From Corella eumyota (lineage: Eukaryota; Chordata; Ascidiacea; Phlebobranchia; Corellidae), in contig OY720101.1 of assembly GCA_963082875.1 (NCBI GenBank), forward strand, positions 13,353,671-13,417,670: a DNA stretch of 64,000 bases, written 5' to 3'. Made by a program: the position numbers and the translations under genes. The notes beneath the pieces were generated by a model, which saw nothing but the letters and a program-made list of their open reading frames with translations, did no database searches and had not been told where the DNA came from. Of the stretch, positions 51,901 through 63,900 are shown in pieces (the stretch's first letter is position 1; every line of letters starts with the position of its first letter).

Positions 51901-54900
51901 GTGCTGGGCCAAAACCACATGGAGTTGGGGTAACTAAAGGTACTTTAGGTTGAGATGGAATAAAAGTATCAACATAATTGCAAGGTTCAGGGCCAAAGGT
52001 GGAAGGAGTTGGTGAAATATATATCTTTTCAACAATTTCTTCAACAGGTTTCAGGGCTTGGGGAACGTTAGGATTAATAAAATCTATTGGTTTATTAAAA
52101 TTATCTGTATTAAAGGGCGTAAAAATTTCTTCAATTACTTCTATAATTGGTTTAGGATCATGAGAGATTAAGTTATTAACATAATCTAATGGCGAAACTC
52201 CATGGTCATATGATAAAGGATTGTATTCTTCAATATGGTCACAGGGTATTGGTCCAAAATTACAAGGAGCTGGAATGAATTGGTCTTCAGCATAACCAAT
52301 TGGTGCTTTGAATTGGTTCGGAATGTAACCGTCAAAGTAATCGCATGGTGCTGGGCCAAAACCACATGGAGTTGGTGTAACTAAAGGTACTTTAGGTTGA
52401 GATGGAATAAAAGTATCAACATAATTGCAAGGTTCAGGGCCAAAAGTGCAAGGAGATGGGATATATTTATCACCAACAAATTCTACAGGTACTTTAGGTT
52501 GAGATGGAATAAAAGTATCAACATAATTGCAAGGTTCGGGGCCAAAGGTGGAAGGAGTTGGAATATATTTGTCTTCAGCATAACCAATTGGTCCTTTAGG
52601 TTGGCTAGGAATGTAACCGTCAAAGTAATCGCATGGTGCTGGGCCAAAACCACATGGAGTTGGTGTAACTAAAGGTACTTTAGGTTGAGATGGAATAAAA
52701 GTATCCACATAATTGCAAGGTTCAGGGCCAAACATGCTAGGAGTTGGAATATATTTATCACCAACAAATTCTACAGGTACTTTAGGTTGAGATGGAATAA
52801 AAGTATCAACATAATTGCAAGGTTCAGGGCCAAAAGTGCAAGGAGATGGGATATATTTATCTCCAACAAATTCTACAGGACCTTTAGGTTGGGATGGAAT
52901 GTATCCACCGACTTGGTCACAAGGTATTGGTCCAAAGCTACAAGGAGCTGGAATGAATTGATCTTCAGCATAACCAATTGGTGCTTTGGGTTGGTTGGGA
53001 ATGTAACCGTCGAAGTAATCGCATGGTGCTGGGCCAAAACCACATGGAGTTGGGGTAACTAAAGGTACTTTAGGTTGAGATGGAATAAAAGTATCAACAT
53101 AATTGCAAGGTTCAGGGCCAAAAGTGCAAGGAGTTGGGATATATTTATCTCCAACAAATTCTACAGGACCTTTAGGTTGAGATGGAATGTATCCACCGAC
53201 TTGGTCACAAGGTATTGGTCCAAAGCTACAAGGAGCTGAAATGAATTGGTCTTCAGCATAACTAATTGGTGCTTTGGGTTGGTTGGGAATGTAACCGTCA
53301 AAGTAATCGCATGGTGCTGGGCCAAAACCACATGGAGTTGGTGTAACTAAAGGTACTTTAGGTTGAGATGGAATAAAAGTATCAACATAATTGCAAGGTT
53401 CAGGACCAAAAGTGCAAGGAGATGGAATATATTTATCACCAACAAAATCTACAGGTACTTTAGGTTGGGATGGAACAAAAGTATCAACATAATTGCAAGG
53501 TTCAGAGCCAAAGGTGGAAGGAGTTGGAATATATTTGTTATCAGCATAACCAATTGGTCCTTTAGGTTGGCTAGGAATGTAACCGTCAAAGTAATCGCAT
53601 GGTGCTGGGCCAAAACCACATGGAGTTGGTGTAACTAAAGGTACTTTAGATTGAGATGGAATAAAAGTATCCACATAATTGCAAGGTTCAGGGCCAAAAG
53701 TGCTAGGAGTTGGAATATATTTATCACCAACAAATTCTACAGGTACTTTAGGTTGAGATGGAATAAAAGTATCAACATAATTGCAAGGTTCAGGGCCAAA
53801 AGTGCAAGGAGATGGGATATATTTATCTCCAACAAATTCTACAGGACCTTTAGGTTGGGATGGAATGTATCCACCGACTTGGTCACAAGGTATTGGTCCA
53901 AAGCTGCTTGGAACTGGAATGAATTGGTCTTCAGCATAACCAATTGGTGCTTTAGGTTGGTTGGGAATGTAACCGTCAAAGTAATCGCATGGTTCTGGGC
54001 CAAAACCACATGGAGTTGGGGTAACTAAAGGTACTTTAGGTTGAGATGGAATAAAAGTATCAACATAATTGCAAGGTTCAGGGCCAAAGGTGGAAGGAGT
54101 TGGAATATATTTGTCTTCAGCATAACCAATTGGTCCTTTAGGTTGGCTAGGAATGTAACTGTCAAAGTAATCGCATGGTGCTGGGCCAAAACCACATGGA
54201 GTTGGGGTAACTAAAGGTACTTTAGGTTGAGATGGAATAAAAGTATCAACATAATTGCAAGGTTCAGGGCCAAAAGTGCAAGGAGTTGGGATATATTTAT
54301 CTCCAACAAATTCTACAGGACCTTTAGGTTGGGATGGAATGTATCCACCGACTTGGTCACAAGGTATTGGTCCAAAGCTACAAGGAGCTGGAATGAATTG
54401 GTCTTCAGCATAACCAATTGGTGCTTTGGGTTGGTTGGGAATGTAACCGTCGAAGTAATCGCATGGTGCTGGGCCAAAACCACATGGAGTTGGTGTAACT
54501 AAAGGTACTTTAGGTTGAGATGGAATAAAAGTATCCACATAATTGCAAGGTTCAGGGCCAAAAGTGCTAGGAGTTGGAATATATTTATCACCAACAAATT
54601 CTACAGGTACTTTAGGTTGAGATGGAATAAAAGTATCAACATAATTGCAAGGTTCAGGGCCAAAGGTGGAAGGAGTTGGAATATATTTGTCTTCAGCATA
54701 ACCAATTGGTCCTTTAGGTTGGCTAGGAATGTAACCGTCAAAGTAATCGCATGGTGCTGGGCCAAAACCACATGGAGTTGGTGTAACTAAAGGTACTTTA
54801 GGTTGAGATGGAATAAAAGTATCCACATAATTGCAAGGTTCAGGGCCAAAAGTGCTAGGAGTTGGAATATATTTATCACCAACAAATTCTACAGGTACTT

Positions 54901-57900
54901 TAGGTTGAGATGGAATAAAAGTATCCACATAATTGCAAGGTTCAGGGCCAAAAGTGCTAGGAGTTGGAATATATTTATCACCAACAAATTCTACAGGTAC
55001 TTTAGGTTGAGATGGAATAAAAGTATCAACATAATTGCAAGGTTCAGGGCCAAAGGTGGAAGGAGTTGGAATATATTTGTCTTCAGCATAACCAATTGGT
55101 CCTTTAGGTTGGCTAGGAATGTAACCGTCAAAGTAATCGCATGGTGCTGGGCCAAAACCACATGGAGTTGGGGTAACTAAAGGTACTTTAGGTTGAGATG
55201 GAATAAAAGTATCCACATAATTGCAAGGTTCAGGGCCAAAAGTGCTAGGAGTTGGAATATATTTATCACCAACAAATTCTACAGGTACTTTAGGTTGAGA
55301 TGGAATAAAAGTATCAACATAATTGCAAGGTTCAGGGCCAAAAGTGCAAAGAGATGAGATATATTTATCTCCAACAAATTCTACAGGACCTTTAGATTGG
55401 GATGGAATGTATCCACCGACTTGGTCACAAGGTATTGGTCCAAAGCTGCTTGGAACTGGAATGAATTGGTCTTCAGCATAACCAATTGGTTCTTTTGGTT
55501 GGTTGGGAATGTAACCGTCAAAGTAATCGCATGGTTCTGGGCCAAAACCACATGGAGTTGGGGTAACTAAAGGTACTCTAGGCTGAGATGGAATAAAAGT
55601 ATCAACATAATTGCAAGGTTCAGGGCCAAAGGTGGAAGGAGTTGGAATATATTTGTCTTCAACATAACCAATTGGTCCTTTAGGTTGGCTAGGAATGTAA
55701 CCGTCAAAGTAATCGCATGGTGCTGGGCCAAAACCACATGGAGTTGGGGTAACTAAAGGTACTTTAGGTTGAGAAGGAATAAAAGTATCAACATAATTGC
55801 AAGGTTCAGGGCCAAAAGTGCAAGGAGTTGGGATATATTTATCTTCAACAAATTCTACAGGACCTTTAGGTTGGGATGGAATGTATCCACCGACTTGGTC
55901 ACAAGGTATTGGTCCAAAGCTACAAGGAGCTGGAATGAATTGGTCTTCAGCATAACCAATTGGTGCTTTGGGATGGTTGGGAATGTAACCGTCGAAGTAA
56001 TCGCATGGTGCTGGGCCAAAACCACATGGAGTTGGTGTAACTAAAGGTACTTTAGGTTGAGATGGAATATAAGTATCCACATAATTGCAAGGTTCAGGGC
56101 CAAAAGTGCTAGGAGTTGGAATATATTTATCACCAACAAATTCTACAGGTACTTTAGGTTGAGATGGAATAAAAGTATCAACATAATTGCAAGGTTCAGG
56201 GCCAAAGGTGGAAGGAGTTGGAATATATTTGTCTTCAGCATAACCAATTGGTCCTTTAGGTTGGCTAGGAATGTAACCGTCGAAGTAATCGCATGGTGCT
56301 GGGCCAAAACCACATGGAGTTGGTGTAACTAAAGGTACTTTAGGTTGAGATGGAATATAAGTATCCACATAATTGCAAGGTTCAGGGCCAAAAGTGCTAG
56401 GAGTTGGAATATATTTATCACCAACAAATTCTACAGGTACTTTAGGTTGAGATGGAATAAAAGTATCAACATAATTGCAAGGTTCAGGGCCAAAAGTGCA
56501 AGGAGATGGGATATATTTATCTCCAACAAATTCTACAGGACTTTTAGGTTGGGATGGAATGTATCCACCGACTTGGTCACAAGGTATTGGTCCAAAGCTA
56601 CAAGGAGCTGGAATGAATTGGTCTTCAGCATAACCAATTGGTGCTTTGGGTTGGTTGGGAATGTAACCGTCGAAGTAATCGCATGGTGCTGGGCCAAAAC
56701 CACATGGAGTTGGTGTAACTAAAGGTACTCTAGACTGAGATGGAATAAAAGTATCCACATAATTGCAAGGTTCAGGGCCAAAAGTGCTAGGAGTTGGAAT
56801 ATATTTATCACCAACAAATTCTACAGGTACTTTAGGTTGAGATGGAATAAAAGTATCAACATAATTGCAAGGTTCAGGGCCAAAGGTGGAAGGAGTTGGA
56901 ATATATTTGTCTTCAGCATAACCAATTGGTCCTTTAGGTTGGCTAGGAATGTAACCGTCGAAGTAATCGCATGGTGCTGGGCCAAAACCACATGGAGTTG
57001 GTGTAACTAAAGGTACTTTAGGTTGAGATGGAATAAAAGTATCCACATAATTGCAAGGTTCAGGGCCAAAAGTGCTAGGAGTTGGAATATATTTATCACC
57101 AACAAATTCTACAGGTACTTTAGGTTGAGATGGAATAAAAGCATCAACATAATTGCAAGGTTCAGGGCCAAAAGTGCAAGGAGATGGGATATATTTATCT
57201 CCAACAAATTCTACAGGACCTTTAGGTTGGGATGGAATGTATCCACCGACTTGGTCACAAGGTATTGGTCCAAAGCTGCTTGGAACTGGTATGAATTGGT
57301 CTTCAGCATAACCAATTGGTGCTTTGGGTTGGTTGGGAATGTAACCGTCAAAGTAATCGCATGGTTCTGGGCCAAAACCACATGGAGTTGGGGTAACTAA
57401 AGGTACTCTAGGCTGAGATGGAATAAAAGTATCAACATAATTGCAAGGTTCAGGGCCAAAGGTGGAAGGAGTTGGAATATATTTGTCTTCAGCATAACCA
57501 ATTGGTCCTTTAGGTTGGCTAGGAATGTAACCGTCAATGTAATCGCATGGTGCTGGGCCAAAACCACATGGAGTTGGGGTAACTAAAGGTACTTTAGGTT
57601 GAGATGGAATAAAAGTATCAACATAATTGCAAGGTTCAGGGCCAAAAGTGCAAGGAGTTGGGATATATTTATCTCCAACAAATTCTACAGGACCTTTAGG
57701 TTGGGATGGAACGTATCCACCGACTTGGTCACAAGGTATTGGTCCAAAGCTACAAGGAGCTGAAATGAATTGGTCTTCAGCATAACCAATTGGTGCTTTG
57801 GGTTGGTTGGGAATGTAACCGTCAATGTAATCGCATGGTGCTGGGCCAAAACCACATGGAGTTGGGGTAACTAAAGGTACTTTAGGTTGAGATGGAATAA

Positions 57901-60900
57901 AAGTATCAACATAATTGCAAGGTTCTGGGCCAAAAGTGGAAGGAGTTGGTGAAATATATATCTTTTCAACAATTTCTTCAACAGGTTTCAGGGCTTGGGG
58001 AACGTTAGGATTAATAAAATCTATTGGTTTATTAAAATTATCTGTATTAAAGGGCGTAAAAATTTCTTCAATAACTTCTATAATTGGTTTAGGATCATGA
58101 GAGATTAAGTTATTAACATAATCTAATGGCGAAATTCCATGGTCATATGATAAAGGATTGTATTCTTCGATATGGTCACAGGGTATTGGTCCAAAATTAC
58201 AAGGAGCTGGAATGAATTGGTCTTCAGCATAACCAATTGGTGCTTTGAATTGGTTCGGAATGTAACCGTCAAAGTAATCGCATGGTGCTGGGCCAAAACC
58301 ACATGGAGTTGGTGTAACTAAAGGTACTTTAGGTTGAGATGGAATAAAAGTATCAACATAATTGCAAGGTTCAGGACCAAAAGTGCAAGGAGATGGAATA
58401 TATTTATCACCAACAAAATCTACAGGTACTTTAGGTTGAGATGGAATAAAAGTATCAACATAATTGCAAGGTTCAGGGCCAAAAGTGCAAGGAGATGGGA
58501 TATATTTATCTCCAACAAATTCTACAGGACTTTTAGGTTGGGATGGAATGTATCCACCGACTTGGTCACAAGGTATTGGTCCAAAGCTACAAGGAGCTGG
58601 AATGAATTGGTCTTCAGCATAACCAATTGGTGCTTTGGGTTGGTTGGGAATGTAACCGTCGAAGTAATCGCATGGTGCTGGGACAAAACCACATGGAGTT
58701 GGTGTAACTAAAGGTACTCTAGACTGAGATGGAATAAAAGTATCCACATAATTGCAAGGTTCAGGGCCAAAAGTGCTAGGAGTTGGAATATATTTATCAC
58801 CAACAAATTCTACAGGTACTTTAGGTTGAGATGGAATAAAAGTATCAACATAATTGCAAGGTTCAGGGCCAAAGGTGGAAGGAGTTGGAATATATTTGTC
58901 TTCAGCATAACCAATTGGTCCTTTAGGTTGGCTAGGAATGTAACCGTCAAAGTAATCGCATGGTGCTGGGCCAAAACCACATGGAGTTGGTGTAACTAAA
59001 GGTACTTTAGGTTGAGATGGAATAAAAGTATCAACATAATTGCAAGGTTCAGGGCCAAAGGTGGAAGGAGTTGGAATATATTTGTCTTCAGCATAATCAA
59101 TTGGTCCTTTAGGTTGGCTAGGAATGTAACCGTCGAAGTAATCGCATGGTGCTGGGCCAAAACCACATGGAGTTGGTGTAACTAAAGGTACTTTAGGTTG
59201 AGATGGAATATAAGTATCCACATAATTGCAAGGTTCAGGGCCAAAAGTGCTAGGAGTTGGAATATATTTATCACCAACAAATTCTACAGGTACTTTAGGT
59301 TGAGATGGAATAAAAGTATCAACATAATTGCAAGGTTCAGGGCCAAAAGTGCAAGGAGATGGGATATATTTATCTCCAACAAATTCTACAGGACCTTTAG
59401 GTTGGGATGGAATGTATCCACCGACTTGGTCACAAGGTATTGGTCCAAAGCTACAAGGAGCTGGAATGAATTGGTCTTCAGCATAACCAATTGGTGCTTT
59501 GGGTTGGTTGGGAATGTAACCGTCGAAGTAATCGCATGGTGCTGGGCCAAAACCACATGGAGTTGGTGTAACTAAAGGTACTCTAGACTGAGATGGAATA
59601 AAAGTATCCACATAATTGCAAGGTTCAGGGCCAAAAGTGCTAGGAGTTGGAATATATTTATCACCAACAAATTCTACAGGTACTTTAGGTTGAGATGGAA
59701 TAAAAGTATCAACATAATTGCAAGGTTCAGGGCCAAAGGTGGAAGGAGTTGGAATATATTTGTCTTCAGCATAACCAATTGGTCCTTTAGGTTGGCTAGG
59801 AATGTAACCGTCGAAGTAATCGCATGGTGCTGGGCCAAAACCACATGGAGTTGGTGTAACTAAAGGTACTTTAGGTTGAGATGGAATAAAAGTATCCACA
59901 TAATTGCAAGGTTCAGGGCCAAAAGTGCTAGGAGTTGGAATATATTTATCACCAACAAATTCTACAGGTACTTTAGGTTGAGATGGAATAAAAGCATCAA
60001 CATAATTGCAAGGTTCAGGGCCAAAAGTGCAAGGAGATGGGATATATTTATCTCCAACAAATTCTACAGGACCTTTAGGTTGGGATGGAATGTATCCACC
60101 GACTTGGTCACAAGGTATTGGTCCAAAGCTGCTTGGAACTGGTATGAATTGGTCTTCAGCATAACCAATTGGTGCTTTGGGTTGGTTGGGAATGTAACCG
60201 TCAAAGTAATCGCATGGTTCTGGGCCAAAACCACATGGAGTTGGGGTAACTAAAGGTACTCTAGGCTGAGATGGAATAAAAGTATCAACATAATTGCAAG
60301 GTTCAGGGCCAAAGGTGGAAGGAGTTGGAATATATTTGTCTTCAGCATAACCAATTGGTCCTTTAGGTTGGCTAGGAATGTAACCGTCAATGTAATCGCA
60401 TGGTGCTGGGCCAAAACCACATGGAGTTGGGGTAACTAAAGGTACTTTAGGTTGAGATGGAATAAAAGTATCAACATAATTGCAAGGTTCAGGGCCAAAA
60501 GTGCAAGGAGTTGGGATATATTTATCTCCAACAAATTCTACAGGACCTTTAGGTTGGGATGGAACGTATCCACCGACTTGGTCACAAGGTATTGGTCCAA
60601 AGCTACAAGGAGCTGAAATGAATTGGTCTTCAGCATAACCAATTGGTGCTTTGGGTTGGTTGGGAATGTAACCGTCAATGTAATCGCATGGTGCTGGGCC
60701 AAAACCACATGGAGTTGGGGTAACTAAAGGTACTTTAGGTTGAGATGGAATAAAAGTATCAACATAATTGCAAGGTTCTGGGCCAAAAGTGGAAGGAGTT
60801 GGTGAAATATATATCTTTTCAACAATTTCTTCAACAGGTTTCAGGGCTTGGGGAACGTTAGGATTAATAAAATCTATTGGTTTATTAAAATTATCTGTAT

Positions 60901-63900
60901 TAAAGGGCGTAAAAATTTCTTCAATAACTTCTATAATTGGTTTAGGATCATGAGAGATTAAGTTATTAACATAATCTAATGGCGAAATTCCATGGTCATA
61001 TGATAAAGGATTGTATTCTTCGATATGGTCACAGGGTATTGGTCCAAAATTACAAGGAGCTGGAATGAATTGGTCTTCAGCATAACCAATTGGTGCTTTA
61101 AATTGGTTCGGAATGTAACCGTCAAAGTAATCGCATGGTGCTGGGCCAAAACCACATGGAGTTGGTGTAACTAAAGGTACTTTAGGTTGAGATGGAATAA
61201 AAGTATCCACATAATTGCAAGGTTCAGGGCCAAAAGTGCTAGGAGTTGGAATATATTTATCACCAACAAATTCTACAGGTACTTTAGGTTGAGATGGAAT
61301 AAAAGTATCAACATAATTGCAAGGTTCAGGGCCAAAAGTGCAAGGAGATGGGATATATTTATCTCCAACAAATTCTACAGGACCTTTAGGTTGGGATGGA
61401 ATGTATCCACTGACTTGGTCACAAGGTATTGGTCCAAAGCTGCTTGGAACTGGAATGAATTGGTCTTCAGCATAACCAATTGGTGCTTTAGGTTGGTTGG
61501 GAATGTAACCGTCAAAGTAATCGCATGGTTCTGGGCCAAAACCACATGGAGTTGGGGTAACTAAAGGTACTTTAGGTTGAGATGGAATAAAAGTATCAAC
61601 ATAATTGCAAGGTTCAGGGCCAAAAGTGCAAGGAGTTGGGATATATTTATCTCCAACAAATTCTACAGGACCTTTAGGTTGGGATGGAATGTATCCACCG
61701 ACTTGGTCACAAGGTATTGGTCCAAAACTACAAGGAGCTGGAATGAATTGGTCTTCAGCATAACCAATTGGTGCTTTGGGTTGGTTGGGAATGTAACCGT
61801 CGAAGTAATCGCATGGTGCTGGGCCAAAACCACATGGAGTTGGTGTAACTAAAGGTACTTTAGGTTGGGATGGAACAAAAGTATCAACATAATTGCAAGG
61901 TTCAGAGCCAAAGGTGGAAGGAGTTGGAATATATTTGTCTTCAGCATAACCAATTGGTCCTTTAGGTTGGCTGGGAATGTAACCGTCAAAGTAATCGCAT
62001 GGAGCTGGGCCAAAACCACATGGAGTTGGTGTAACTAAAGGTACTTTAGGTTGAGATGGAATAAAAGTATCCATATAATTGCAAGGTTCAGGGCCAAAAG
62101 TGCTAGGAGTTGGAATATATTTATCACCAACAAATTCTACAGGTACTTTAGGTTGAGATGGAATAAAAGTATCAACATAATTGCAAGGTTCAGGGCCAAA
62201 AGTGCAAGGAGATGGGATATATTTATCTCCAACAAATTCTACAGGACCTTTAGGTTGGGATGGAATGTATCCACCGACTTGGTCACAAGGTATTGGTCCA
62301 AAGCTGCTTGGAACTGGAATGAATTGGTCTTCAGCATAACCAATTGGTGCTTTAGGTTGGTTGGGAATGTAACCGTCAAAGTAATCGCATGGTTCTGGGC
62401 CAAAACCACATGGAGTTGGGGTAACTAAAGGTAGTTTAGGTTGAGATGGAATAAAAGTATCAACATAATTGCAAGGTTCAGGGCCAAAAGTGCAAGGAGT
62501 TGGGATATATTTATCTCCAACAAATTCTACAGGACCTTTAGGTTGGGATGGAATGTATCCACCGACTTGGTCACAAGGTATTGGTCCAAAACTACAAGGA
62601 GCTGGAATGAATTGGTCTTCAGCATAACCAATTGGTGCTTTGGGTTGGTTGGGAATGTAACCGTCGAAGTAATCGCATGGTGCTGGGCCAAAACCACATG
62701 GAGTTGGTGTAACTAAAGGTACGTTAGGTTGAGATGGAATAAAAGTATCCACATAATTGCAAGGTTCAGGGCCAAAGGTGGAAGGAGTTGGAATATATTT
62801 GTCTTCAGCATAACCAATTGGTCCTTTAGGTTGGCTAGGAATGTAACCGTCAAAGTAATCGCATGGTGCTGGGCCAAAACCACATGGAGTTGGTGTAACT
62901 AAAGGTACTTTAGGTTGAGATGGAATATAAGTATCCACATAATTGCAAGGTTCAGGGCCAAAAGTGCTAGGAGTTGGAATATATTTATCACCAACAAATT
63001 CTACAGGTACTTTAGGTTGAGATGGAATAAAAGTATCAATATAATTGCAAGGTTCAGGGCCAAAGGTGGAAGGAGTTGGAATATATTTGTCTTCAGCATA
63101 ACCAATTGGTCCATTAGGTTGGCTAGGAATGTAACCGTCAAAGTAATCGCATGGTGCTGGGCCAAAACCACATGGAGTTGGTGTAACTAAAGGTACTTTA
63201 GGTTGAGATGGAATAAAAGTATCCACATAATTGCAAGGTTCAGGGCCAAAAGTGCTAGGAGTTGGAATATATTTATCACCAACAAATTCTACAGGTACTT
63301 TAGGTTGAGATGGAATAAAAGTATCAACATAATTGCAAGGTTCAGGGCCAAAAGTGCAAGGAGATGGGATATATTTATCTCCAACAAATTCTACAGGACC
63401 TTTAGGTTGGGATGGAATGTATCCACCGACTTGGTCACAAGGTATTGGTCCAAAGCTGCTTGGAACTGGAATGAATTGGTCTTCAGCATAACCAATTGGT
63501 GCTTTAGGTTGGTTGGGAATGTAACCGTCAAAGTAATCGCATGGTTCTGGGCCAAAACCACATGGAGTTGGGGTAACTAAAGGTAGTTTAGGTTGAGATG
63601 GAATAAAAGTATCAACATAATTGCAAGGTTCAGGGCCAAAAGTACAAGGAGTTGGGATATATTTATCTCCAACAAATTCTACAGGACCTTTAGGTTGGGA
63701 TGGAATGTATCCACCGACTTGGTCACAAGGTATTGGTCCAAAACTACAAGGAGCTGGAATGAATTGGTCTTCAGCATAACCAATTGGTGCTTTGGGTTGG
63801 TTGGGAATGTAACCGTCGAAGTAATCGCATGGTGCTGGGCCAAAACCACATGGAGTTGGTGTAACTAAAGGTACTTTAGGTTGAGATGGAATAAAAGTAT

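Noticed and set aside
31550-63868. Dozens of + strand open frames of 91 or 125 codons starting MRWNKS
   Set aside because: They are antisense shadows of the minus-strand coding repeats. They recur only because the repeat unit recurs, they stop at fixed points in each triad, and the real frame continues through them for 33 kb.
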